Program-made: the position numbers and the translations under genes
Assembly (NCBI GenBank): GCA_030220185.1
Contig: JASPKZ010003845.1
Location: forward strand, 1,187,501 to 1,251,500
Origin: Diploptera punctata
Taxonomy: Eukaryota > Arthropoda > Insecta > Blattodea > Blaberidae
Direction: 5' to 3'
Length of the DNA stretch: 64,000 bases
Notes under the pieces: model-generated
Seen by the model: the letters and a program-made list of their open reading frames with translations, nothing else
What the model was told of the DNA's origin: nothing
Database searches by the model: none
Shown: positions 46,445 to 57,537 of the stretch, piece after piece
Position numbering within the stretch: the stretch's first letter is position 1
How the letters are laid out: each line of letters opens with the position of its first letter

Positions 46445-47745
46445 GAAAAAGTCGACTTTCGTTAAAACAAACTCTTGTGTTGCCACACTTCGATTATTAT
46501 TGTAACGTTATAATTATATAATGATCTAAACCACGAGTCACCAATTAGATTTAATGGAGATCTATTTTCAAAGCAATAAATTAAGTCGAGGTCCGGAACC
46601 ACAGTTCATTAAACATACGAAGCTTTTATTAAGTAATTAATATTATAAGGAAATTGTTTAAATTATGTTATGGGTATGAATCGCACAAGTTAAACAAGAC
46701 ACATGGTAAATACTAAAACGATACAGCACAGTAGTACACAGTTATTAATTCTAATAATTATTAATAAGTTTATAATAAAATTAACATATGGTCAGAATAA
46801 TATTCAAATATCTCACCTCACAAAAGTCGTGTTTTTCACGATACCAGATTTCAAAAGGAATTCCGTTCATCTTCACTCTAATCTCCGACCATAAGCAGTA
46901 CTACCAACCGAGCCAACAATAATAATATCATGACATGAAATTTAGTACAACTGGTTGTATTCGATTTTTAACCGGTTTTATAAAAACGTATTAATTCGAC
47001 ATTTAACCGGTCAGGAAACCAAAGCCCCAGGGTCCAGATCCGGACCCGGTCCGCCAATTGGTGACCTCTAATCTAAACTGTGACTTGTCGCAGGGACTGC
47101 AGCGTGTTCATAATGCATGCGTTCGATTCATTTTCAATATCCGCGGTTAAGATCATATTTCCGAACACTTCAATAATCTCTCTTGGCCCCGTCTTACTGA
47201 CAGACGCAAATTGCACTCTCTTTCACTTATTTTCAAGCTTCTGAATTCCTACGCTCCTAATAACATGACGTCCAGATTTGAGAAGTTATCTTCTTACCAC
47301 AATATTGACACTAGGTCACAAGATAACAATCTGCTAACAATTCCTCTTCAAAGCACTTCCTCTTATTCTACTTCTTTCACAGTGACCTCCTTCCGCTCCT
47401 GGAGTTTCATTCCTCAAGATACTTGCCACACACTTGGTACATTTAAATCACACTTATACAGTTACCTGTTATCAAATAATTATTTTTTCTGGAGAGTTAC
47501 ATTTATTCTATGTCATTAAGATTTTTTCTAATTTTTCTATCTTGTACATTTTATGTTTCATTCGTTGAATCCAGATGAAATCAATATATTTTGTAAATAA
47601 TAATTATATTGTAGACATACTATGTAGTATATATTTTTATTGTTATTAGATGTAAGAAGCATTTTGTATTTTTTAACCTGATTAAATGGTTAGACAAGGC
47701 CTTAAAAGTCCATAACTTTGCCAGGTAAATTAAAGCTGTTATTAT
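46445..47745 (+). mobile_element. LINE family 4 (CR1/L2/Jockey-like) carrying a hAT element
   Basis: SLKQTLVLPHFDYYCN (46465) continues after the insertion with NDLNCDLSQGLQRVHNACVR FIFNIRG, then LTDRRKLHSLSLIFKLLNSY and FRSWSFIPQD.. HTLGTFKSHL. This is the C-terminal domain typical of CR1/L2/Jockey reverse transcriptases. One internal stop after FNIRG. 3' end AGGTAAATTAAAGCTG. Confidence 0.82.
46532..47070. mobile_element. Non-autonomous hAT element, 539 bp, perfect 8-bp duplication
   Basis: Flanked by ATCTAAAC at 46524-46531 and 47071-47078. Termini CACGAGTCACCAATT and (reversed) TAGAGGTCACCAATT. It splits the family 4 LINE frame exactly; removing it rejoins the coding text. No transposase. 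Confidence 0.9.
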
Positions 47746-48054
47746 GTCTGATACTAAAAATGAAATATTTCATAATTCGTAGTACTAATGCCTATTCAGA
47801 TAGAAATGACCTAACCTAGTATAAACGTTATTAGCTTTTCGAAAACTTCGAACATATAGACCTATGTATAATGAAACTATTGAGATTTTTTCCTAAAAAG
47901 TTAATAATGGGTATCCTCATCAATTCCACCTATTAGACACCGAAAATTAATATGAAAAAAATGTATATGTGTGTGTGTCCGTTAACGCTCTTGCGACGGC
48001 AACTTTTTTTCAGAATTAAACTCGGAATATAGCTGGTTATTAGCAACAGAGATG

Positions 48055-48400
48055 GATTACTGGAGAAGATCATCGCGGATGTCTATATTAGAAAAAAATT
48101 AGAAACGTTAAATCAGGGAAGTTATGAAAGTTGAAAGAAATGTAGACTATTACAGATAATTGAAGGGAGACGATTGCCATGGTACGGATATCTCAAGAGG
48201 ATGACATCTGATAGAATTCCTAAGAAGATCTTGGATTGGAAAATGGATTGAAAAATAAGAAAGGGAAGACCTAAGGAAGGTTGGGTGGAGATGCTAGAGA
48301 GTTGGGATTGAGAAATTGGTGGAGAGAGGAACAGGACCAAGCTAATTGGAGGAGGCTTCTTGAGGAGGCCAGGATTCAGGAATGAGTTGTTGCGCCAATG
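48055..48400 (+). mobile_element. LINE tail fragment
   Basis: DYWRRSSRMSILEK, EGRRLPWYGHLKRMTSDRIP KKILDWK and RKGRPKEGW are readable in nearby frames. Confidence 0.6.
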
Positions 48401-48539
48401 ATGATGATCCTATAAAATGCATTGGTTTAATTTATTTAACATTTTAATAAAGCAATGGAAAATTAATCCATATGATGCTTTTTTATTTACGTTAAATTAT
48501 AAAACAATATCCAGTAATAACTTTAAGTAATCAATTGAG

Positions 48540-49055
48540 TTGGTGTTTACTTGATGAAAATCCATATTTATTAATTAAATAAAAATAAAACGTAGTTTTA
48601 TTTGATTTTCATATGTATTATATAATTCAGTGACAGCTGTTTCGGTACACTGTACCTTCTTCAGACATGTTCCAACTGATCTAAGCAAACAATACAACAA
48701 TATTAATTTTTTTTTAATTTAACAAAGGGGATTCATTCAAATCAATTTGAGAATTTAACGGTTTGTTACTACTTTTCAATTTATTTATTTCTACAGCCTC
48801 CAAAAGATCTAACTTCTTCCCTTATCACAAACATGTAAAATTTCAAAATTTGGATCGAAACAATGATTAAATTGGAATAGGTGGTTAGCATATTTTGAAT
48901 ATTCTAAATTTCTGTTATATGCTCTCATGTGTTCCTTTATCCGAGAGATAAAACCGAAAGAGCTATCACTGAATTATATAATACATATGAAAATCAAATA
49001 AAACTATGTTTTATTTTTATTTAATTAATAACTTTAAGTTATTAATAGTTTGAAA
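48540..49055 (-). mobile_element. Truncated Penelope-like element with inverted 5' piece
   Basis: Arms at 48573-48645 and 48947-49035 are complementary. Between them the minus strand reads FGFISRIKEHMRAYNRNLEY, SKYANHLFQFNHCFDPNFEI and LHVCDKGRS, the C-terminal part of a Penelope GIY-YIG domain. A hammerhead-like core lies at 48632-48664. Confidence 0.75.
48632..48664 (-). ncRNA. Hammerhead-ribozyme-like core
   Basis: Read on the minus strand: CTGAAGA (48664-48658), one A, stem GGTAC/GTACC with an AGT loop, GAAAC (48643-48639), AGCT, GTC (48634-48632). A two-base-pair helix III closed by AGCT fits the minimal helix III of Penelope hammerheads (established for that class). The extra A before stem II deviates from consensus. 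Confidence 0.5.
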
Positions 49056-49157
49056 TCACTTCGATACATTTAATATTTTTAAATAATAATATAAATACCT
49101 CCATTTTTTAAACAAAAATTCATTCTAATTGACGAAGACGGACATAAAAAGGTACTT

Positions 49158-50065
49158 ATATTATTTACTTACTTACTCACTGGCACTATCGACCCCGTAG
49201 GTTCATGGCCGCGCGGACATAAGCTCTCCATACATCCCTATCCTGAGCTAATGCTTTCCAATCATTCCCTGTATAATCTACTTCCCTCAAATCATAGTTC
49301 TCCCACCTCATTCTTGGTCTACCAACTGGGCGCTTTCCTTCTGGCTTTCCTACAAGAAGTTTCCATGCACGTCTTTCATTCCCCATACGCGCAACATGTC
49401 CTGCCCATCGCAGTCTACAGGACTTAACTGTTCTTATTATGTCTGGCTTCCTATAAAGACCATGTAGTTCAATGTTATGTAGTCTTCTCCATTCACCTGT
49501 CTGTTCATCTCTCTTTGGTCCAAAAATTTTCCTAAGAACTTTATTCTCAAATACTCGTAATCTCCTTTCCTCCCTTAAAGTAAGAGTCCATGTTTCGCAC
49601 CCATATAATATAACTGGTAGAATAATAGTTTTATATATTTTCAGCTTAACGTTTTTTGAAAGGAGTTGGGACATCAAAAGTCTCTGCAATGCATAATAGC
49701 ATGCATTTCCAGAATTGAGCCTATGTTTAATTTCTTTGTGCATCTCATTCCTATTTGTGATTATTGTTCCTACGTATTTGAATTCAGCCAATTCCTCAAA
49801 ATTTCCCTCATTTGTCATTAGCTGTCCATTTCCATTATATAATGTATTTCTACGTGTGACCATATATTTAGTTTTACTGATATTTACTTCCAGTCCTAAT
49901 TTCTTAGTGTTACTCAATAGTGTGTGCGTGTTGGCCTTTAGTATCTCCTCGCTATCGGCCAGTAGTACTACATCATCAGCATAAACTAACAGCTTATTAA
50001 TACCATTCAGTTGTAAGCCTTCCTCATTCTCTAAAGATTTAATGGCATGCTCTAGTACAAAAACA
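49158..50065 (-). mobile_element. LINE family 1, best preserved copy
   Basis: A 5'-truncated insertion with an open frame of about 290 LINE codons (stop at 49186). Contains NKLLVYADDVVLLADSEE, where YADD is the catalytic reverse transcriptase motif, KTKYMVTRRNTLYNGNGQ, ILPVILYGCETWTLT, RLRWAGHVARMGNERRAW and WENYDLREVDYTG near the end. Tail is (ACTT)n-like TTACTTACTTACTCACTGG. The first 17 codons of the long frame (to 50097) belong to the flanking repeat, not to the LINE. No endonuclease domain is present, so it cannot be autonomous. Confidence 0.88.
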
Positions 50066-50115
50066 AATTTAATACATAACCTCAATTGTGATAACAATGA
50101 ATTTTAATAATATTA
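50066..50115. repeat. Shared Penelope-related tail
   Basis: AATACATAACCTCAATTGTG recurs at 15418 and 26702; together with GACGAAGACGGACATAAAA at 49132 it shows the LINE inserted into such a repeat. Confidence 0.55.
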
Positions 50116-50223
50116 ACATTTAAATAAGCTGGCTTAAGAGATTGAGTTTGCCTACTTAATGGTTAACAAAATAAAGATACATTCCATTAACCAGCTGAGA
50201 TGGACCAGAAATTGTACACATAG

Positions 50224-50277
<54 letters not shown>

Positions 50278-50278
50278 C
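50224..50278. repeat. (AT)n microsatellite
   Basis: Two AT runs in tandem, followed by ATCC repeats (50305-50325). Confidence 0.92.
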
Positions 50279-50399
50279 CACCCATACATACATTCACTCA
50301 TTCATCCATCCATCCATCCACTCATTCTTTCATTTATTTGCAAGCAACATTCGAATCAGCAGTAGTTCGTCCTTGGGCACTGTGTGCTTACAAACGTCT

Positions 50400-51110
50400 T
50401 CAATATTAAGGACGCTAAATTCAGAATAAATGTACTTAATGGGATAGCCTATTTGATATCACAATATTATCTTAACATATGTGAAATTTTTCTTTTGTGG
50501 TAAAATTCCTCTCTCTGTGAATAGAACGCCGTTATGATAGTAAGCAACTCACTATACGGTTATGCTGATCAACTCACTGTAAGGGAGGGAACGAAAGAAA
50601 ACAAACCAGTTGGGGAAGCTAGTACTTCTAAAGGGAGGAAATCGTATACAATAATCCAGAAACGTTGACCTTCAAGCCGCCACATCCAGTCTTACTAGTT
50701 TAAATAACGCAAGTAGTATGTTTTGAAAATGTAGAGTATATCTGTCTGAACACGCTCACCCAATCCCTGACGTCACTGTAACAATATTACCCTGAAACTG
50801 GGTTGTTCAACTCAGCATATAACAGTAAATTTCAAGGACAGAGAGAGAGAGAGAGGGATTAATTTATTAACACTACCTTTCGGATATATTTTTGTACATA
50901 CATTGTACGTAGTGTATATAAAGGGTAGTGGTTTTACTTCCCGCACTAGTTAGGTAATTTGTGATATTATATTATAGTTATGTAGTTATTTATAGGTTGA
51001 CATTTAATTATCATTAACGTTATGTGCTCTAAGGCCGTAGCAGGACATACATTTTTAGATGATCACTCGACAGTTAAAAAGTGTTAAACTGCAATCAATG
51101 AAGTATTAAG
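50400..51110. other. Unannotated sequence
   Basis: A (GA)n tract at 50840-50858 and GTGGTTTTACTTCCCGCAC (50929), shared in reverse with family X; no gene. Confidence 0.35.
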
Positions 51111-51119
51111 AAATATATA

Positions 51120-51830
51120 TATATATATATATTCATTAAATATTTTTATCGTGTGTAATAATGTATGGACTTCACAAAATTACACAAGAATATGGATTGA
51201 AGATATCCAAAGAGAAAACAAAAAATATGGCATTTCAAAGTATCGATCCTGTCAGAAACAAAATTGTACTTGATAATAACATTTTGGAGCAGGTGAATAA
51301 TTTTAATATCTAGGATGCAATATATCGTATGAAGAACAAAAGGATGTAAATACAAAAATATCAAAATTTGTAAGGATTTCAGGGTTAATAAATTCTGTCT
51401 TCAAGCCACAGTTAGTCCAAAAACCTTCAAGGCTAAATAAATGTGTATAAAACGCTGGTTCTTCCAACTCTTTTGTATGGTAGCGAAGTATGGACGTTGA
51501 AACAGAAAAAAAAAGTCCAGACACTTAAATCTGCTGAAATGAGATATCTACATGATAGACACTACTAAATCACAAAAAATGAAAACATATTAGAAGAATT
51601 ACACATGAAACCATTAGAAAACAAAATATCTGATTATAAGTCAAGTTGGATGCAATATGTTCATCGAATGGAGGATCACAGGATACCCAATCATTATACT
51701 GCTAAGATATCAACCTGCAGGAAGAAGACCAGGATGTCCATTCAAAATACTTTTGGATGGTGTTTCTATTGAGGCCGAAACAAATAAAAAATGGCATAAA
51801 TTCGTGAACGGACTATGATGACGATAATGA
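51120..51830 (+). mobile_element. LINE family 3 fragment, 3' half
   Basis: Plus strand reads GLKISKEKTKNMAFQSIDPV, RNKIVLDNNILEQVNNF, LVLPTLLYGSEVWTLKQ-like text, LKSAEMRYLHDRH, ILEELHMKPLENKISDYKSS, and PAGRRPGCPFKILLDGVSIE, with several frame changes. Confidence 0.75.
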
Positions 51831-52529
51831 TGTTGAAGATGTAATAATTCATTAGAAATAGTTAATTAAAATATATCAATTTGCTGACTTTTTTTTAAAG
51901 AGAACATGTCTTTAGTATTTGCGGCATGTAAAATGGAACAATTTAAGTATGAAAAGTTAAATAAATAAAAGTTTTAAAAAACTAAAGGAACACGCTTTAT
52001 TAGAAAACTAAAAAATGAAAAATAATTTTAATTTCCAATACGCTTGGGATAAAATAAAGTGGTCAACAAAAAAATCATCTCCAACACATATAGAATAAAA
52101 TTAGAGTTATCAACAAAAAGAAAATAATTTTACCATCAAATGCGTGGGGTGCTCTATATCAATTAATATATTTGATAATAAACAGATATTGGTAAAAGTA
52201 AGCTCTCTAAGAAGAAAATGTAAAAATCGTAAAAATCACCCCACGCTTTTGATGATAAAATTATTTTCTTTTTGTTGATAACTCTAATTTTATTCTATAT
52301 GTGTTGGAGATGATTTTTTTGTTGACCACTTTATTTTATCCCAAGCGTATTGGAAATTAAAATTATTTTTCATTTTTTAGTTTTAATATTTTAGAGAATA
52401 AGATAAAAATGTAAATATCTTTAAATTCGATACTATTGTAGTATGAGCTAAAAGTAATACTCTTCTATAAAAAAAACCATCCCAGCCGGATTTGAACCAG
52501 CGACATATGGATTAATATTTAATTTTAGG

Positions 52530-52615
52530 AAGTTATATTTTGAGGTTATTTTAATTATATTATTTTTGGTCTGGACATCTTACCTCACTATTAATGTTGA
52601 TTTGGATTACTGAAA
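52530..52615 (-). mobile_element. 5'-truncated Penelope insertion with short duplication
   Basis: Matches the last 90 bases of the 34190-36307 element (GAGGTAAGATGTCCAGACC on the minus strand). Flanked by TAATCC on both sides. Confidence 0.8.
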
Positions 52616-53354
52616 TTATATACCACTAAGAGTTCACTGCTCTACTAACTGAGCTCTTATAACGATTGACTAAAAACTCGACAAGTCCGCAACCTATTAT
52701 ACCAGTGTTCATTTTTTTTTATTTTCGGATGATTCTGGCCAAGATTTTAGAAACAAAATATGAAATTATTGTATTGTCACGGGTCCTCTACACGTATACA
52801 AAGTTTCAAGTCGATCCAATGTTTCTGAGTGGGTGAAAATCGCGTTGAAAGATTCCGTTACATTGATACAAAAACATGTTTTTTTATTTTCTGATGATTA
52901 TGGCCAGGATTTTAGAAAATAAATATGAAATTATTGTATTGTCACGGGTCCTCTACAAGTATACAAAGTTTCAAGTCGATCCAATGTTTCTAAGTTGGTG
53001 AAAATCGCGTTGAAAGATTCCGTTACATAGATACAAAAACACTTTTTTTGATTTTCTGATGATTATGGCCAGGATTTTAGAAAATAAATATGAAATTATT
53101 GTATTGTCACGGGTCCTCTACAAGTATACAAAGTTTCAAGTCAATCCAATGTTACTAAGTGGGTGAAAATCGCGTTGAAAGATTCCGTTACATTGATACA
53201 AAAACACTTTTTTTTATTTTCTGATGATTATGGCCAGGAATTTAGAAAATAAATATGAAATTATTGTATTGTCACGGGTCCTCTACAAGTATACAACGTT
53301 TCAAGTCGATCCCATGATTTTAAGTGGGTGAAAATCGCGTTGAAAGATTCCGTT

Positions 53355-53356
53355 AC

Positions 53357-53403
<47 letters not shown>

Positions 53404-53405
53404 CA
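53355..53405. repeat. (TAGA)n microsatellite
   Basis: About 12 tetranucleotide units at the end of the 165-bp array; copy A has a short (TCTA)n at the equivalent place (32757-32775). Confidence 0.93.
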
Positions 53406-53459
53406 GGTCAAGCTAATATAAAGCGTGTAAAAAGAGTCTATAAATAATATATATACCTT

Positions 53460-54105
53460 TTCTTTCTATAAAAATATTTATGGATATTAAAATTCAACAA
53501 TTCATACAATTATTATATACATTTGGTGAAGTAAGGACCATCATTGAAACATAATAGAATATAAAAATATAGACTTCAAAATTGTATGAAATTTTAATGA
53601 AGTCATGTTACTGTTTAAACTATCGTTTAATATATTTTTTTATTTAATGTTATTACTGGCACGTTGAAGTTGTAGGGACAATTGAAGTTTTATGTTTGTG
53701 TTGACTTTGTAAGCGGATTATCTTCACATGAATTTCCCAACTTGAAAATGTTTGTCTTTCTTCAACAAGAATAACAGAACTTATCATATAGACAGGTGTT
53801 TGCATACGAAATTTCCAGATAGAATATGAGAGGGTTAATCTCTATGGACTCCAACTGTAAGGTAGACATACTCCCAGTGTATCGTAGCAATATAGTATAA
53901 CTTCTATACATTTCTGGAGGCTGTAAATTTTTATATAGTTCGTAAAATATTAACGAGAATTAATTATGAAGAGGAAAAAAATTACACGTACCGATAATAA
54001 AAAATCTGATTCTAATTGTCTGTCAGTATTAAATTGTGTTAAATAAGATATCTATCCATTCATAGTAATTCTGCCCGAAGGCAGGTCTTTCACTGCAATC
54101 ATAGA
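53460..54105. other. Unannotated AT-rich sequence
   Basis: No feature seen. Confidence 0.35.
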
Positions 54106-54110
54106 ATTTT

Positions 54111-54388
54111 CATGCTATGCTTACAGCTTTACTAGGGAATTGTAGGTGTGGTAGTTTCCCGTTGCTTTCCACACCGGTGAAGGATGATGATGATAATGAT
54201 AAGGATGATGATGATGGCCATATGATTTCGGGGACCGTTTGGACCTTAAAAGTTTCCTGGCATTTGTCTTACAGGTGAGGGAAACCCCCGATAAAAATCT
54301 CACCCAGAAAAACTGCCCCGACCGGGGATCGAACCCGGGCCTGCTGCGTGACAAGGCAGCACGCTACCTCGAGACCACAGCGGTGGAC
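54111..54388 (-). mobile_element. SINE family C, inverted
   Basis: Plus strand GATCGAACCCGGGCCTGCTG and CCTCGAGACCACAGCGGTGG are the reverse of the 39271 head; body AATCTCACCCAG and TTTCGGGGACCGTTTGG. Confidence 0.78.
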
Positions 54389-54629
54389 AATTAAGATATA
54401 TTAGATTTAAAATATACATTCCATTCTATTAGCTTATTTTTAACCTCTCATCTTATAGGAATTTTACGATCCACACGCTACCCGGGCATTATAGTGGCAC
54501 AATCTGTCGGGAGAGGGATTCCTAGTTAGGAATTACAATATACTTTCTTGACCACAAAAGGACCTGGCGGATCTCCCGAATAAGTGATCAGCTCAATGTC
54601 AGGGCATCTTCCGAGACAATAAAACATGA

Positions 54630-54634
<5 letters not shown>

Positions 54635-54668
<34 letters not shown>

Positions 54669-54680
54669 TATATATAGGCC
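54635..54680. repeat. (AT)n microsatellite
   Basis: Dinucleotide run before SINE family E. Confidence 0.9.
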
Positions 54681-54689
54681 TATATGGCA

Positions 54690-54958
54690 CGCCGTGGCGT
54701 AGTTGGTTAAGGCAATACGCTACAAACCGGAAGGTCGAGGGTTTGAGTCCCGGTGGAGTAAGGGTTTCTGAACTGATCCAAACGTTCTGGTGACATCATG
54801 GCCCTGGAGTCGACTCAGACTTTAACGGAAATAAGTACCAGACCTTGTTCTGGGGGTAAAGGCGACCGTCACTCAGAACTGACAACCCGGCTGATATAAA
54901 GTACCGATTTAACTCCACCAGGCTTAATAAATCTATTCTATTCTATAGAAAAAGTGGG
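54690..54958 (+). mobile_element. SINE family E, full copy
   Basis: tRNA-like head GCCGTGGCGTAGTTGGTTAAG with box B GGTTTGAGTCCC, body, and an (ATTCT)n tail. About 270 bp. Confidence 0.75.
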
Positions 54959-55059
54959 AGCCTTATCCTCCAACTACTCCAAGGGTTTCATGTGGCCTTT
55001 GGTGGGATCACTTTACCTTTAAACTTTTAACTACACCATATTTTCCAATGTTAATACTA

Positions 55060-55392
55060 CACTGTGTGTTCATAAAATCCCGTACATTTTTGGTATAACT
55101 TAGTCCAAATAAAGTACAAAATTCTAATTTAGTATCTACTACAAAGTCAGTGCTCTACATTACATCCACAAATTTCAAAATACATTTCCCAACGACGCAC
55201 CGTCGCCCGGAAAACATTCACCAACATACCTATTGTGATCATTTCCATCGCTTGGGGTATGCGTTCTTTCAGCACCTGCAGATTAGGAACCTTGGCATGT
55301 ACAACTGTTTCTTGATGAACCCCCAAACGAAAAAAATCGAGAGGTGTGAGGTCTGGCGAACGCGGTGCCCAGCGCCAGGCGAGTGAATTATT
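55060..55392 (-). pseudogene. Tc1/mariner-type (DDE_3) transposase C-terminal fragment
   Basis: Minus strand from about 55390 reads WRWAPRSPDLTPLDFFRLGV, VVHAKVPNLQVLKERIPQAM and VNVFRATVRRWEMYFEICG. SPDLTPLDFF is the conserved third-acid region of insect Tc1/mariner-like transposases. The left border GTTCATAAAATCCCGTAC resembles an inverted terminus. The N-terminal part is absent. Confidence 0.7.
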
Positions 55393-55399
55393 ACAGAGG

Positions 55400-56235
55400 G
55401 TATATTTGGACGATGTTATGCATCAACCAGCTAAGCACCATGTAAAAAAATATATTTTGATGCAATCTCTTACATTGGATCATGAAGTAAGTGTATGCTC
55501 ACTTTTAGCGCCAAATCTTTGAATATAGCCTTATTATTAAAGAAAAATGTAAACGCCGTTAGTCCTATAAGAGATTGTATGTTTTGTAACAAACGTGTAA
55601 ATTTTATCTTTAAGAGTCTTGGCAAAATATTGCATATTGTTATGAATGTGTGTCGAATATAGTATCCTATATTATAAACACTTTATAGAACGTTTTCATT
55701 GGTCTGTCGCAAATAAAAACAAATAATAAGTAACTCACATGCTCCAGAATTGGTCAGAAATTCGAAACAAATCGAATATTAATGTAATTAAAAGTGAAAC
55801 TGTTATAAATAAAAAATATGAAAACAGATAAGGTACGAGTATTTACTTGTGAAACAGAAGAGAGTCAAATATCGCACTTCACAAACATGTCGGTGACAAT
55901 AGACTGGAAGCAGCCGCTCGCACTGCCCGGTGTATATATACACTTCCCACTGGAATGATATAATCCGTATAAATGCCCAATAAGTGATGAGTGAGAAGTG
56001 AGCTTTTGCAACAGTCTGGCGGCCAGCAGTCCGTGAGAGGAGAAGGGAGAACCAGTCCCGCTATGGTCTCATAACAAACATTGCCGTTCTGCGTTACAGT
56101 TTTCCTTTCTTTCATTTCACTACTCCTTCCATAATCTTTAGAGTCAGGACATATGACAAATTACTTTCAAAGAATTCAGTAAGAAATAAGCTTTTTATGT
56201 TTCATCCATGCAGAATTTAATGTCACTACCTTTGA
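55400..56235. other. Unannotated sequence
   Basis: Locally less AT-rich (55880-56110), without a convincing gene model. Confidence 0.3.
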
Positions 56236-56239
56236 TCTC

Positions 56240-56670
56240 CTCTAACTAACTAACTCACTGGCTCTATCGAACCCATAATTTCATGGCCGCGCGGACATAA
56301 GCTCTCCATATATCCCTATCCTGAGTTAATGTTTTCCATTCATCCCCTGTATAATCTACTTCCCTCAAATCATAGTTAATATTATTCTCCTACCTCATTC
56401 TTGATCTATAACTGGGCGTTTTTCCTTCTGGTTTTCCTACAAGAAACTAGCATGCGCCTCTTTCATTCCCCATTCGTGCCTCATGTCCTGCCCATTGCAG
56501 TCTACGAGACTTAATTGTTCTTATTATATCTGGCTTCCTATAAAGACCACGAAGTTCACTATTATTTAGTCTTCTCCATTCGCCTGTCTTCATCTCTATT
56601 TGGTCCAAAAATTGCCCTAAGAACTTTATTCTCAAATACTCGTAATCATCTTTCCTCCCTTAGAATATGA
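56240..56670 (-). mobile_element. LINE family 1, 3' fragment
   Basis: Minus strand encodes EWRRLNNSELRGLYRKPDII and TIKSRRLQWAGHEARMGNER; starts AACTAACTAACTCACTGGC. Confidence 0.78.
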
Positions 56671-56788
56671 ATCTCCTCTACTATCCAATTGTATACCTAG
56701 AGCATTATATAAAATCTTTATATAAAATCTGTAGATGAAAGTAAATTGTACAACTCAATGGTATTAATAAGTTGTTAGTTAATGCTGA

Positions 56789-57537
56789 CTATTTAACTCA
56801 TGCCCCAAATGGGAGTCAATGACCAATCACGTTTCAATGATTTCTGTTTTACAACCAATCAAAGTCGTGTTTCACGAAATATTTATCAGTGTTATAATCA
56901 CCATATTAAAGAAAGCTCCTCCTTTTTAATATTCTGAACAGGTCTGACCATTATTTTGCAGTGACTGAGCCTGTGAGAAATACGGCTACCAGATTGTATA
57001 TATAGTGCATGAATGTCAACACATGCCGCATGCGGGAGTGAATATAAAAACATTTGTAGCAATTGATTATACCACCAAAAAAAGAAACCACTGTTTGCAC
57101 TTTCTTAAATGTATTTTCCCCAGGTAACAATCCAGAAAAATATAATTGTCATATTTACATCATACAACATCAAAAATGAATTAATATACAGTTTGATGTG
57201 TTTCATTTTTTCTCCACTAGAGAGCATTCTTGCAATATTGCGTTCCTTTGGCAACAAATAGTATGATCTGGTTGCAGTGATAAACAAAAGAAGCAGATGA
57301 AGCGTACCTATCGTTTCTCATTTGTTTTCAAACATCGCCGTTTACATTAAATATATAAATATTTTAAAATAACTATAGTTAAATAATGATTTGTGAGTAA
57401 ACAGCTTCATTTTATTCGTTAAATAGTCCTAACAAATGCCACGAGTGATTTCCAAATTATCGATAAATTCACGACTCACGAAGTGAGGAGTGAATTTATC
57501 TAGAGAATTTGGAAATCAAGAGTGGCATTACTTATGA
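56789..57537 (+). mobile_element. Family F element, copy 4 (hairpin orientation B)
   Basis: CCAAT boxes at 56823 and 56854, TGTATATATAG at 56996-57006, terminal palindrome 57437-57527 in the opposite orientation to copies 1-3, end GGCATTACTTATGA. Directly followed by copy 5. Confidence 0.85.

Larger units (their letters stand above)
51960..53450 (-). repeat. Composite repeat R, copy B
   Basis: Inverted relative to copy A. Palindrome at about 51965-52385, a tRNA-like stretch (GGATTTGAACCAGCGAC at 52498, interrupted by a Penelope fragment), then four units of a tandem repeat with a period of exactly 165 bp (GATGATT at 52728, 52893, 53058, 53223), ending in (TAGA)n. Confidence 0.85.

Noticed and set aside
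49186..50097. 303-codon frame as a host gene
   Set aside because: It is a LINE reverse transcriptase C-terminus in many copies; the first residues come from the adjoining repeat.
52890..52930. Hammerhead motif in the 165-bp units
   Set aside because: CTGATGA and a downstream GAAA are present, but the intervening bases do not form a stem II and no GTC follows at the right place.
52728..53350. CRISPR-like array
   Set aside because: Regular 165-bp period, but units are contiguous with no unique spacers; it is a eukaryotic tandem repeat.
2157..54760. tRNA genes
   Set aside because: Box A/B pairs at 2160, 10946, 11540, 17570, 33180, 39280, 54350 and 54700 belong to repeated SINE heads or composite repeats; none folds into an obvious complete cloverleaf as a single-copy gene.
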